Assembly: GCA_021432605.1 (NCBI GenBank)
Contig: MU271149.1
Location: 248,001 to 312,000, forward strand
Length of the DNA: 64,000 bases
Direction of reading: 5' to 3'
Origin: Coniochaeta sp. PMI_546
Taxonomy: Eukaryota; Ascomycota; Sordariomycetes; Coniochaetales; Coniochaetaceae
Positions within the stretch are counted from its first letter, which is position 1. Every line of letters begins with the position of its first letter. Shown in pieces: positions 48,730-62,997 of the stretch. Made by a program: the position numbers and the translations under genes. Below the pieces are notes generated by a model. It was not told where the DNA came from. It searched no databases and worked only from the letters and a program-made list of their open reading frames with translations.

Positions 48730-50303
48730 TCACAACTCGTCATGAACCGCGGCCGTCTCCGGCTCAGGTGTGGGCTCAGTAGCCTCTGTGGCTGCGGAAT
48801 CAGACGACTCGGCGGCGGCCTCGTCAGCCTCGGGCGTGACGGGGGCGGCCTCCTCGCTGGTACTCGACTCAGTTGCCTCCGGAGTGGCTTCTGATGTGGC
48901 CTCGGGCGCCGCATCGGCAGCCGACTCTTCCAGCGATATGGCGATGAGGCCCTCGGGCAGCTTCTTCTTGACACCCTCGCTCAAGCGAATAGCATCAATC
49001 CAGCTTTCAACGCCTTGCTGACTGAAGTCCGCTCCCTCGTACCGTCTCCACCAGCCTCGACGAGCGTTAATGGCAATCAGTTCGACCTCGTTCGTCAGAT
49101 CAAGGGACTTGATGAGGCTGGCCGCTCCCTCATTTTCCTTGGCGACCTCGTACATGGGGAAGAGACGGTGACCCTTGGCATACTTCCATGCGAGCTCGCT
49201 CAGGCTTGTGAGAGCCTCCTTTGCCTTCTCGCCGTGTGTTGATGGGACGAAGGCCAAGACACAGGTCGAAGACTTCTCGGTCAAGCACTCCTTGACGAGT
49301 TTCTCTGGTGTGTTGATCGCTGGGATTGGCGGCGCCGACTCGACGATGACGGGCGCTTCTTGCGCCGGCACCTCCTCTTTTGCGTCGGGGGTTGCAGAGC
49401 TCGCCTCGGACGAGGTGGTTTTGGATTTGGGTTTCGACGAGGCAGATGATTTCGCCTTCTTTGCCTTCTCCTTGGCAGGCGCTGGGTCAGGATTGGGCTC
49501 GCCAGCCTGCGATAGGAATTTGACGATGGCATCCTTCTTCAACTCGCCGTCATATACCACAGCCTCCTTGTCGCCTCCAGGTAGGAGAACCAGAGTCGGG
49601 TAGTTCTTTACACCAAACAGCTCAACCGTCTTGGCCTCCTTGTCTCGCGCCTGTGCGATCGTGATGACATCGAGGAAGTCAATGGCGATACTCTTGATCA
49701 GAGCCGATGTAGTGCCTTTGTCTGTAAAGAGGATCGCCTTGGCCGTCTCATTCTTCTCGTTCAGGAACGCATCCAAATCCTTGTCTGTTACTTTCTTAAC
49801 GTGGTTGTTGATGCTGTTCACCACGGTCTCGACGATGGCCGCGGCCGTTCGTTGTCCGTTGTAGTCTTCGACGGTGGGCCTGCCACCACCCTTGCGTGGC
49901 CGGACTATCTTGAGAGTCGGGAACCCCTTGACGCCCATGGAACCGCAGAATTGCTTGTTCGCATCGTCGTCGCAGTCCACGGCAGCCACCTTAGCCAGGC
50001 CTTGCAGTTTCTGAGCCGCTTTCTCGTAGGCAGGCTGGAGGTTCTTGCAGTGGCCGCACCAAGGGGCGTAGAATTCGACGATCTGTGGGTAAACACTGGT
50101 AAGCATATCCGGTCCTAGAAGTCAGGGTAGAATAAGACGTAAAGTAGACTCACAGATGTGTGGTTGCTCTTGGCAATCAGTCGGTCGTAGCTTTTGGCGT
50201 CGACCTGGAGCACTGGAGATTTCTTGCTGTAGAGACCGGCCTGAGCGCCTGGGAGAGCGGACAGGAGAGCAACTACAACAGCACAAAGTGTTTGGTGATG
50301 CAT
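48730..50303 (-). CDS. ER protein disulfide isomerase (PDIA6/MPD1-like) with HDEL tail
   Basis: Two exons, 50303-50154 and 50082-48730, give 500 aa. The signal peptide (residues 1-22, ending GAQA) is followed by a thioredoxin domain with the redox site CGHC at residues 59-62 in IVEFYAPWCGHCKNLQPAY. A second thioredoxin-like region without a CxxC (about 170-235) contains VELFGVKNYPTLVLLPGGD. A Lys/Ser/Ala-rich linker and a third helical region follow. The last 90 residues are an acidic Ala/Glu/Thr/Pro-rich tail ending HDEL, the fungal ER retrieval signal. The 71-nt intron falls between HTS and IVEFY; two nearer AGs would break the conserved start of the domain. It forms and rearranges disulfides in secretory proteins. 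The tail is longer than in typical PDIs. Confidence 0.9.
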
Positions 50304-50924
50304 GGCTGGCAGGGGTGTAACAATACCTTACTGAGGTATTCCCGGAAGCTATGCAAGAAGAGACGAGGATGTGGTTGATGAGAATGACTACACGTGTAGG
50401 GAGAGATAGCCTACGCAAGGAAACGTTGATGATGTGAACTCTAACAGTCCGTCATCAAGCTGAATGGAGTAGAGTCTCAATAGACCACACCTTGGGTGTT
50501 TCGGGTATTATGAGGGTGGCATGAGAGAAACATGTTAGCTGTCATCTTTCTACATTCGGCAAAAGAACACATTGTCAACCATTCGCGTAGAAAGCCGTTG
50601 GAAGCTTCCATTGAGCGCGGGGAATGGTCCGTGATTCAAAACCACGTTGCTTGTGCCACAATGTGGCTCAAGCTGCCTTTTGTTAGTGACCTCATGGCCC
50701 CACTTGTCAACCGTGGCTGGAGCTATACTTTACCCAAGCGGGGTTACGTAACAGACCAGCTTGACTGTAGTTCACATGTTGCTGCCTCCTCACTTTGAAC
50801 CTCACCCAACGAGCCTTCTCGACAATTTCATCCGCTCAGCAAAAGACCTTGGAGCATCAGTCATCAACTAGAAGACTCTCAAGGATCTCCTCTGGCTAGC
50901 AGTCACCGTAGCATCTCAGTCGCC
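50304..50924. other. Divergent promoter between PDI and VTA1 genes
   Basis: 621 bases between start codons. No gene is seen. No unfolded-protein-response element was identified with confidence. Confidence 0.45.
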
Positions 50925-52300
50925 ATGGCGGACGACATTCCGGCGGCGCTGCGCCAGGCCGACATCAACATCTACAAATGCGCAACCAAGGCTGCCCAGC
51001 TACAGACAGCCAGGCCCATAGTGGCCTATTGGTGTTTGTCATACCCGTCTACATAAGTGGTGGAAATGTTTGCTAATGGACTTGGTCCGTAGGCGAATAC
51101 TGGGTAGTCAACCAGATCCTTGCGAAGCAACTACACACAGCCAGCGAAGAGATGCTCGCCTACACCACTAAACTGATGGACAAACTGGAGGAGGTATGTT
51201 GTCATTATAGTGGTCCTGGAGCTGGGAGATTGAGCTTTGGCAACATGACCAAGGTCGCTAATTCGGTCGTGGTACAGACTAAGAATGCATATGCTACGGA
51301 GGCCGCTATTACCGACGACACAGCCGGCCAAGCGTATATCGAGCAGTTTGCCCAAGAGACGCTGGATCGAGCAGAGCGAGTGGTCAAGGCGAACAAAGTT
51401 ACACAGCAGACAGCCATGACATTCGATGCCGCCGCCACCTTCTTTCACCTCGTAAATATCTGGGGCCCGCCAGACCAAGAAACACAGCAGAAGATCAAGT
51501 ACGCAAAGTGGAACGCGGCCCGGATAGTGAAGGCCCTCAAGGAGGGCAAAGATCCGAACGAGTCGAATCCAAAGCACGAAGAGGCGCCGCCGCAACCAGC
51601 TCTCGACCCCGACGACCCAGAAGTCCGGCATTTAGGAGGCACTACTCCGGCACCTTTACCTCCCCATCCGCGACCTGTGAAGGTTGAAGATGCGCCGGAC
51701 GGTGATGTGGCGAGGGATGCCGCTGGTGTTTCGCTGCCGCACAGCCCGGCGTCAGCTGTTGCCTCTGAAGAGCTGAAACTGCCTGGAGTACCAACCGACC
51801 TGCAACCCCCAGCTCAACAACCCGGCTACTTTGACGACCAGTCCTTGCCCTCGCCTGTCTCTCCACCATCGCACAATCCTGCGGGCTATCACCCGCCTGC
51901 AGATGCAAATGCGCCACCTCAAACATGGACCCCAACACCCCCTCCCCAAGCGCCAGTCTCAGCCTTCGCTCCACCACCTCAAGCCCCTGGTCCAGAAGAC
52001 CATTACCGCGCCGCTCCGCCGCCAGCAGCGGCCCCGCCTACCTTCGCACCTGCACAAAGCCCGACGCCTGCAGTAGCACCGGCGCCGATACCTAAGCCTG
52101 TCGCAAGTCTGGCAAAGCCGACTATACCACCCCCTAGCTCAGCCATCCCCGCTCCTGCGCCAGTTTCTGACGTGGATGAGGCAGCTATGGTACAAGCGCA
52201 GAAACACGCGAAATGGGCCATCTCTGCCTTGAACTTTGAGGATGTCAACACGGCTGTCATGGAATTACGTAGAGCGCTGCAGGCCCTGGGTGCGAGCTAG
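50925..52300 (+). CDS. VTA1: VTA1-family regulator of the VPS4 ATPase (ESCRT pathway)
   Basis: Three exons, 50925-51033, 51093-51193 and 51278-52300, give 410 aa. The second intron (84 nt, gtatgt...tacag) is stop-free and a multiple of three, so an unspliced reading would insert 28 residues. Splicing gives DKLEETKNAYATEAAITDDT, matching Vta1 proteins. The N-terminal Vta1 domain (residues 1-150: LRQADINIYKCATKAAQLQT, AYWCEYWVVNQILAKQLHTA, AYIEQFAQETLDRAERVVKA, FHLVNIWGP) binds ESCRT-III partners. A long Pro/Ala-rich linker (about 165-360) follows. The C-terminal helix pair (ISALNFEDVNTAVMELRRAL) is the VPS4-binding part. It promotes VPS4 assembly in multivesicular-body sorting. The gene converges on the Zn2Cys6 gene, 281 bases away. 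Confidence 0.92.
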
Positions 52301-52581
52301 TTGGAGAAATAGCACGCACTCGCGAATGCTAGGTGTAAGAGAACGAAGTGATGCATCAGATTTGGTTTAGCGTTTTGTTTGTCAAATATGAGAACTAATT
52401 TCGAACCCCGTGGTATCCTTTTTCTTCCAGTTCTAAACGCCGTGCCTAAGCCTTTGACAGACGGGGAACAGACCGGCGCTTGCTCCTCGGTCCCCGACCC
52501 TGGGATCGTCGAGTTGTTGATAGGACGTCCTTCTAAACTCAGTATCCAAATATCTGGATACCTGAGGCAGTTGCCCAAAGA

Positions 52582-55037
52582 CTAGAACCCCGGTCTGGAA
52601 TCCCTCCCATATACTTCTCCAATGAAGCGAGCCGACTCCCTGATGACGCGCACACTCTGATTGATGCTCGGTGAGCTAGGATCTCCCGAAACCCTTTGCC
52701 AACCCTCAAACAGGTGCATCAGATGGTCGCCAGCAAGTAAGACCTCGGATCCGATCAAGCTTCTGAGTGCCGGCATCCGACATGCTGCCAGGAGGACAAG
52801 CATTGCTGCAGCCATGCTGTGTTCAGATTAGTCTACGGCAACAGATGTAGAGTGAGGTTAGAAGCTGTACTTACGACAGCGAGCAGATCCAGGTATCAAC
52901 TAGGACCGTGTGCGCGAATCCACGGAGATTCAGTATGTGCAACAAGCACGCATCCAGACATGCCTTGCAGTTCTTAAGCACCTCCTCGCTCACCCTCGGT
53001 CCGCCTGCCCGTCCACCAATACCGCTTCCGCTGCCGTCTCCGGCCCCGGACAGCATCCACATCAGGTACGGCCTGTAAATAACGCTCCTGCACGTCAGAT
53101 ATCTCTGTCTCAGGAAGCCACCATGCTCGCTGACCCGCTTGGCCACACCATTAACTCGGCCAGTACCGCGATCGTCGAAGCCGACATCAAAGGCAAAAGC
53201 GGCAGGCAGTACGTCCCTCCACTCCTCAAGCTGGTGATCGAGCTCGGCGACGACGACTGGGAAGCGGACGTCGTCGAGCGAGTTGCAGGCGCCGGTGTCG
53301 CGGGCGTATAACAGCTGGTGGACTCGGTTGAGCAGACGACGCATGGATATGCAAGCTAGGAAGTAGAGAGATGATTGCTCTTCCTCTTGCGGTGTGGCGT
53401 GTGTGTGGTAGGCGCCGGGGAGGGGTATTGACGATTCGATGCGCCCTACACCTGAGACAGGTACCGACAGCTCGGCGAGGTAGTCGCTATAATAGTGTCA
53501 GCTGCTCTTCTGCTCAAGATGAGGCACGCATCACACAAGTAGCTGGTCCCTCAAACAATGATTCTCTCTCTGAACATACCTTTCAAGGATATAGCACGAC
53601 CAGAAGATCCGCCGAAGCCTTTCCTGCTCCTCCTGAGTTTCGACGGCCGGCGGATAGGAAAGGAGCAGCAGACACTTGGCTGCCGCCGCATTGATATACT
53701 CCCACGCCTGAAGCGGACGGCGCAAGAACGCAAAATACAGTCTAATTCCAGTCAGGTGTCATGCACACCACACGGATACGCAAAGGAGCCACAATGCGAG
53801 GGGTCAACTCACGCAACAAACAACAAGCAATGCGCAGCCGCCGGACTAACATCCGTATGGGCAACATGCAACATGCGCATGACGCAATCGAAATACCTGT
53901 CCCCAACCTCCCTCCGCGCCCTGCGCCGCTCCCACTCCCCCTCGCCCATAGTCGTCCCCTCCGTCAGTCCGCCAATGACCTGGCTCGCACAACCGAGCGC
54001 CATGGTCAGCAAGGCAAGACACCTCTGCGTCTCGCCCCCCTCGAGCTCCTCGCCGCTTGAGTCGACCATGACGGCCCTCATGGACTTCATCTGCGCGCGA
54101 CTGACAGTCGGGTACCAGAAGTTGACCCCGCGCTCGAACGCGTCGAAGACGGCGTCTACTTCCCCCGCTGACGCGTAGGGGCACATGCTCATCGGCCGGG
54201 TGCGGAAGGGAGGTCGCGACTGCTCCAGGTGAAAGATAGAGACGTAGTTGTGCCGCAGGCTCGGGAAGACGTCGAAGTGCGGCCATTGCAGGACGGACTC
54301 CGTGGTCGAGGTATGCATGGAGTCCAGGACGGCATTTTCGAGGTTGTTTGCTACAGGTGTGACGGCGCTGACGGGAGTTGGTTGGCGGTGTTGCTGGCCG
54401 TGGTGGATATGAGGATGGATCTCGGCTAGGGGGCTGCAGGAGAAGCTGTCTCGCCTTGTGATGGTTGACGGGACCTGGATGGGGGAGATAAGGGATTGGT
54501 GAACGCCTCGAAATAAAGTCGGTGATGTGGCGGATGATGCAAGGTTGGAGTTCAGCTCTTGGAGGTATCTTTCGACTCGGAGGACACCTTCGAGAATAAG
54601 ATCACTCTTGCCTCTCCTAGAGGTGACTTTCAGTCGTCAATTGGTATGCGGTGACTCCTGGCTTGACTTACGAGTTGGCTTCTGACCCGTAGGTGCAGTT
54701 GTTGTCGGTCACCTTACATGTTGTGCAAGGATTGTTCCCATCGCATCTGCAAGCCAGTCAGATCGACAGTCTGGACAGCAACCCTTACCTGAATCCCGAA
54801 AGCTCGGATCGACCAGTCGCATAACCCACCTTATCTTGCGCGATCGACAAACATCACACTAGTCAGAAGTTCAGTCGTGATCGTATGGTCGCATGGTCGT
54901 GTAAGTCACAATGAAGTTGCACTTCACAACCACCACGTCGCCCCCGGCACCCCCGAGATGAGATAGCAACTCACCGCATGCGAAGTCCGCAGCCTCTTCC
55001 TGACCGGTTCACCTGACGGTGAGACTGAGTCGTCCAT
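52582..55037 (-). CDS. Zn2Cys6 transcription factor, likely regulator of the beta-galactoside cluster
   Basis: Seven exons: 55037-54975, 54858-54830, 54746-54672, 54616-53813, 53741-53580, 53486-52875 and 52816-52582, total 659 aa. Three short exons build the DNA-binding cluster: Cys22, 25, 32, 38, 41 and 48 in CDVCRSRKIRCDGNNPCTTC plus the later Cys, preceded by the basic RKRLR. Spacing is C-x2-C-x6-C-x5-C-x2-C-x6-C. The fungal-specific transcription factor domain spans about residues 180-520: FERGVNFWYPTVSRAQMKSM, LALLTMALGCASQVIGG, RRPLQAWEYINAAAAKCLLL and RLRRIFWSCYILERSDYLAE. The next gene upstream is a lactose-permease-type porter 518 bases away, then a beta-galactosidase. Two TCGGTC-N4-TCGGT repeats lie upstream of this gene, so it may regulate itself and the cluster. 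That role is inferred. Confidence 0.88.
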
Positions 55038-55085
55038 TTCCTAGACACGACACGTCGGCAGCTGAGTATGTTGGGGATATCTCTC

Positions 55086-55101
55086 GCACCGAGGCGGACC
55101 G
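55086..55101 (-). promoter_or_regulatory. TCGGTC-N4-TCGGT direct repeat, copy 1
   Basis: Read on the minus strand, 55101-55087 is TCGGTC-CGCC-TCGGT, a CGG-N7-CGG direct repeat 50 bases upstream of the regulator's ATG. Zn2Cys6 dimers commonly bind paired CGG triplets with fixed spacing. The same spacing recurs at 55321 and 57845. Confidence 0.5.
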
Positions 55102-55320
55102 AAGACGTGGATCAGACCCCAAAATCCCGTAAAGATGCTGGGGGATTCTTCAGCGTTTAAGCATCTCACTACCCCTGCGGACTTACACGTGTGAGCGATC
55201 CCTGGGCTTGCGTTCTCCAGGAATCTCACTGCAGGGGAGAGCGGGGAGTTTGATCTAGATTTGGAGAAAAGACGGGGCAAAATCGGTTCATGTCCCGGCT
55301 TCAGACAGAAGAGGGCGATT

Positions 55321-55336
55321 TCGGTCCACCTCGGTC
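55321..55336 (+). promoter_or_regulatory. TCGGTC-N4-TCGGT direct repeat, copy 2
   Basis: TCGGTC-CACC-TCGGTC, a CGG-N7-CGG direct repeat about 285 bases upstream of the regulator gene. It shares six and at least five bases with copies 1 and 3 and has identical spacing. Confidence 0.5.
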
Positions 55337-55555
55337 CGTTTTCACGAGTGGCGCTGCTGTGACGGCTTCAAATATTGGCAGGGGTCCATTAGGGGTCACT
55401 CTGGCGTTCGACAGGCTATACTCGCTGCTATAGCATGTTGTGCAAATAACCGTGGGTTGGAATCACAGAGCGCCGCCGAGAGGGCGATCAACTTAGAATA
55501 GAACTGCAAGCTATATATTTGTACTTAACCTAGTTACCTAGGCATAGACAACCCA

Positions 55556-57489
55556 CTAAACATCGCCAGCAAGCTTCTCGTCGTAGCCCACGCCAACCGT
55601 ATTCAGGACTGTCTGCGCACTCCTCTTCTCCAAGCTCTTCTTGACGGGGTTCTTCGCCGAGAAAACCTCCTCGAGTTCCTCCAGCGTCCGATCCTTGGTC
55701 TCTGGGAAGTAGAAGTACATGATGGCCACCTCGATCAGGTCCCAGAACACGAACACCAGGTAGAAGTAGTAGCCGATCTTCTCGAATGCCGGTCCAGAGC
55801 TGTACTGCAGGACAGTTGACGAAGCCGCCGAAGCAAAGTTTCCGAGCGCCGTACCTTTGGCGCGGGTCGAGGTGGGAAGCGTCTCGGCGATATACATACT
55901 CTGCATGGGCGTCCCTGTGGTACCGAATATGTCAGCAGAGGCAAGCGAAAAGCCGAGGAGGTTGGCACGAGACAAGTTGTCAAACTCACATCCAAAAGAA
56001 AATACGATTCCGAAGATAAAAATGAATGCGACGGTCGTGTTGGCTGCACTTGTTGCTGTCGGATCGTCGGTGGCAAGCTTGCTAGTACCCGTAATGATAG
56101 CAAAGCAAATAGAACAGAAGATTGTCGTGTAGAGCAGCAGGGGACGACGGCCAAGGACGTCAGTCATACGTGCTCCCAGAATAGCACCCAAGAAGCAGAG
56201 GACAGGGTTGATTCCATTCAGGGCCAGAACTTTGTGCTCATCCGTGATACCTGCGGTTTCAAGCATGGCAGCCATGTAGTAGGATGACAGAGAATCTGAG
56301 CAGATGTTAGTGACATCAGGTCGTTGTGGTATCGGGCCTAGTGCCTCCAAGTCGTCGGAATTGGGGTCAATAGTGCAACTCACTTCCAGATATCTGTCCA
56401 AAGCATGCCATGCCGAGAACGCAAATAAGGCGACGACGAGCCGAGTGGGTATTCCAGAGTTCGTGATAGTCCCACCATTTCTTGTCAGACGCATCCGTAT
56501 TGATACTGGCCAGCATCTCCTTCATCTGAAGCTGGACCATAGGGTGGTCCACGCGACCATCTCCATGGTACTTGGCCAGAACCTGTGCTGCCTGCTCATG
56601 CCGATCTTGAGCCATAGACCACCGTGGGCTTTCTGGAATAAAAAAGACCCCAAGACAGACTAGACCCGACGTGATCATTTGGCACCATATTGGGATACGC
56701 CACGCACTTGTTGAGTCGATATAGGAGCAGCCGTATACCACCCAGGACGCAATGATCGATCCGATGTACCATGTGCAGTTGTAGAGCCCAGTAAGTGTAC
56801 CACGCCACTTGGGATGAGCCTGTTCCGCTTGTCAACCAAACGCTTATCCATTTAGTATATGGTTAATTTGCTTACCATCTCGCTGACATAAGTTGGCGCC
56901 GACACACAACAAAATGACACTCCGAATCCTAAGACGAATCTGCCTGCAAGGAACTGCCCGTTGGTAGTGCTTGGAGCCTGAACACAAGTTCCGATGATGA
57001 CGATCAGGGAGCCGAGGAACATTCCCCATCGTCGTCCGAAAGTGTCGTTAACGGGACCGGTAAAGAAAACTGCAGCCACTGAACCGATGTTGTACATGGC
57101 GAAGACTTCGATTGTTAGTCTGCTGCTCTTCTTCACATCAACTAAGGAGACACCTACCGAGACCAGTGCTCGAGCCAGCCACGGTCATATGGAAATAATT
57201 CTGATATGACTTCATGCCGTTCAGTCCACCCATCAGCGATCCGTCATAGCCGTTCAGGCAGCCTTATGAATATGTCAGAAGGAAGACGATCGTATCTCAT
57301 GTTAGCTCAGACGGGAGACTGACCACAGAGGTAGGCGACCATGAGAGCGAGATACAACCGGAACATGTTGAAGGTCCACGGCGAGTAGACAGTATCGTCG
57401 ACCTCTTGGGCAAGCTGGACGGCGGCGTCGGCATCGCGAAGCTCATCGCGGTGGTCAAACGCCGTCTCTTTCTCGTTGGCGGTAGCCAT
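55556..57489 (-). CDS. Sugar porter, lactose-permease type (MFS, PF00083)
   Basis: Six exons: 57489-57324, 57262-57158, 57105-56876, 56819-56384, 56295-55990 and 55914-55556, total 533 aa. The last intron (75 nt, gtgagt...ccacag) is stop-free and a multiple of three; removing it gives [20 protein letters not shown], the conserved helix-10 region. Sugar-porter signatures are [16 protein letters not shown] in helix 1, [16 protein letters not shown] in loop 2-3, [12 protein letters not shown] after helix 6, and [17 protein letters not shown] at the C-terminal end. Overall it resembles fungal lactose/galactoside permeases (Lac12/LacpA-like). It is divergent from an intracellular GH2 beta-galactosidase across a 1,045-base region, the arrangement known for lacpA-bgaD of Aspergillus nidulans. 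This supports uptake of lactose or another beta-galactoside by proton symport. Confidence 0.9.
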
Positions 57490-57844
57490 ATTGCTAGTGG
57501 GAGACGCAGAAGATGAGGATTCGATAATATCAAACCTCAGGAAAACGCAGAGGATCCTGGTGATCTTCAGGTCGTTGAGCCTCCTTAGGGCGAGAGCGCC
57601 GCTATTTAACTATCACTATAGGAACCCTGCTCAGCCCAACACCAAGCTAAGCTTCCAAGCCAAGATTTGTAACATGGAATCATCGAGGAGGCTAGTGGGG
57701 AGGGCATCACGCTGTTATGGGATCTAGGACCGAGACGATTCCCAGGACACGGAGGGCCTCATCTCACGACCTGGGAGCGCAGACAATTCCAACTTCCCCG
57801 CATTCTCGATTTCATCCATGGATGTTTAGCGATGTGGGCTCGTC

Positions 57845-57860
57845 TCGGTCACACTCGGTT
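57845..57860 (+). promoter_or_regulatory. TCGGTC-N4-TCGGT direct repeat, copy 3
   Basis: TCGGTC-ACAC-TCGGTT, a CGG-N7-CGG direct repeat 356 bases upstream of the permease ATG and 675 bases upstream of the beta-galactosidase ATG. It has the same sequence core and spacing as the two copies next to the Zn2Cys6 gene. Confidence 0.5.
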
Positions 57861-58117
57861 GGATCCTGGACTGGCTCCATGGCTCGGGATGAAGCGAACC
57901 GGTAGATATTTGCCTGAGACCGGGATAGCTCATAAGCCATACACGGCCGTTGGCATCGCTTCCAGAACCCAGAATGTCAATTTGCGACTCTGCAAACACG
58001 GACATGGGGGGTTGGCATGAAGGTTGAGGGTTGCACTCTCGGGGAGTCAGATTACATTGAAGAACCTGAACTGCTCTGCCCTTCGGCTCCGCGTTCCCCG
58101 TTGACCCTTGTAAAGCT

Positions 58118-58167
58118 GCGGGGAATGGAGTGAACTCCCCGCTATTGGCGCGCAACCCCATGCGGGG
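58118..58167. promoter_or_regulatory. Cluster of CreA-type GCGGGG sites
   Basis: GCGGGG occurs at 58118-58123 and 58162-58167, and its complement at 58137-58142, all within 50 bases and about 370-420 bases before the beta-galactosidase start. CreA acts best at closely paired sites, as here. Binding is not shown. Confidence 0.45.
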
Positions 58168-58534
58168 TGACGATCGAACCAGCAGCTCCCTCCAACGGGT
58201 GGAGAGCTTCTCGCCATCCCCACGAACAGAACAAACGACGCTGCTAACTTCCTCTCCATGTGACTAGAAAAACTCGTTTACTTGTAAGAGTCCCTGGTAT
58301 CACGACGAGTGGTTTTATTTGCATGATTGCAGTGATCTCGGCTTTCTTTCCGCGACGAGCGTAGCCTACATCTTCAAATAAAATAATAGTCTTCTTTGTC
58401 GGAACATTTGCAAACCCCCCCAAAAGTTGGAGAACCGTCAGGTAAACATACCCTCCTGAGTTCAGGCTGCTTTGCTTGTTGCTTGCTCGAGCCTCATCTC
58501 GCGGCGAGAAACTGCCCCCTTCCCAGCTCGAGAA

Positions 58535-61925
<3,391 letters not shown>

Positions 61926-62487
61926 GGTGGTTATGGTGTGCTGTTTAGGGTCTATAGAATAGGGTGAAATCGCATCATTTTGCATAGATGAAGAAATGTG
62001 AAGCCTCATAACATCAGTGCATCACAAAGCGATACGGGTACTTTGCATGGTAGCGAAGGTTATCGTATGAAATTGTGCCTCTCTTTCTCACAGACGTCTA
62101 AGGTAAGGTAAGGCCATCTCCAATGTATGTTGCCTGTGCTTTTACGCTTATGAGAATGGTCTGCGTTTCTTGCGGTTTGTATGTAAGGTAGATGGTACTG
62201 TAAGGTAAGGTGGGGGGCACCTTAGTGTGCTTAGGTAAGCGGAACATCGTCTTGCCGAGAGTCTTGGAATACACAGTGCGAATCATTTGGCCACACGTCC
62301 TGCACTGTACAAATGTGCACTTTTGATGTTTGAGAATCTGGAAACTGAATTTCGCGTCTCGCGTAGACAGCAGGCTACCCACATCTTCAAACTATCGACG
62401 ACGACATCCCAGCTCCTTAACCTACGGCATACCCTCACGACACACACCTCTCCACAATCATTCAACTTCGTCAAACCAAGATTCAAG
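61926..62487. other. Intergenic region with TAAGG repeats
   Basis: No gene is seen. The unit TAAGG is repeated in tandem at 62099-62113 and again at 62201-62210 (plus a single GTAAGG at 62183-62188). The right end is the promoter and 5' UTR of the SmE gene. Confidence 0.45.
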
Positions 62488-62997
62488 ATGACTGGTCGTG
62501 GTGGAGGCGGCGGTCGCCGCGTTCTACTGCCCCCTATGTACGTTCATGTGACCTCCCTCATCACGAATCGGTGCTGACGAGTCACAGCAACATGGTCTTC
62601 AAGCTTCTCCAAACAGTATGTGGCTTCGCTTCGTCAGATATCACGGCTCCAGTCGGTTCACTAACCGCTTGATAGCATGCCACAGTCAGCGTCTGGCTAT
62701 ACGAACAGCTCTCAGTCCGCATTGAGGGCAAGATCAGGGTGAGTATCCTGTCACCGTCATCTCATTATTGGCCTAGACTGACGTGTGATGTAGGGATTCG
62801 ATGAGTTCCTGAACCTCGTCTTGGACGACGCTGTTCTGGTGGGCCAGGTGACCAAGTCGCAACCGGAGGAGACACGGAAGCCATTAGGTATGCATCAAGC
62901 GCTCTCCTGCCCTTTTCATAACATATGCTGACAGCTAGCAGGCCGGATATTACTGAAGGGCGAGAACATCACACTGATACAGAACGTGTCAAACTAA
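62488..62997 (+). CDS. SME1: Small nuclear ribonucleoprotein E (SmE)
   Basis: Five very short exons, 62488-62537, 62588-62615, 62676-62738, 62794-62887 and 62942-62997, give 96 aa, the normal SmE length. The Sm1 motif is KLLQTHATVSVWLYEQLSVR...GFDEFLNLVLDDA, and the Sm2 motif is GRILLKGENITLIQNVSN at the very end. The N-terminal Gly-rich MTGRGGGGGRRVL precedes LPPINMVF, as in other fungal SmE proteins. It is part of the heptameric Sm ring on U1, U2, U4 and U5 snRNAs in the spliceosome. Four introns in 510 bases is dense but usual for this conserved gene in filamentous fungi. It is transcribed in the same direction as the beta-galactosidase gene, 562 bases downstream, and is unrelated in function. 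Confidence 0.94.

Larger units (their letters stand above)
55038..55555. other. Intergenic region between regulator and permease genes
   Basis: It contains two copies of the shared direct repeat (listed separately). No small gene is supported; a 79-codon minus-strand frame at 55041-55280 is an accident of the region. Confidence 0.5.
57490..58534. promoter_or_regulatory. Divergent promoter of permease and beta-galactosidase genes
   Basis: It holds one copy of the TCGGTC-N4-TCGGT repeat at 57845-57860, a half site (gaccga) near 57728, and three GCGGGG sites at 58118-58123, 58137-58142 (reverse) and 58162-58167. GCGGGG fits the SYGGRG consensus of the carbon catabolite repressor CreA, and the first two form an inverted pair. 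This predicts pathway induction and glucose repression of both genes from shared DNA. Confidence 0.55.

Noticed and set aside
53558-54178. 206-codon plus-strand frame
   Set aside because: Lies antisense over exons 4 and 5 of the Zn2Cys6 gene, whose spliced frame is well supported.
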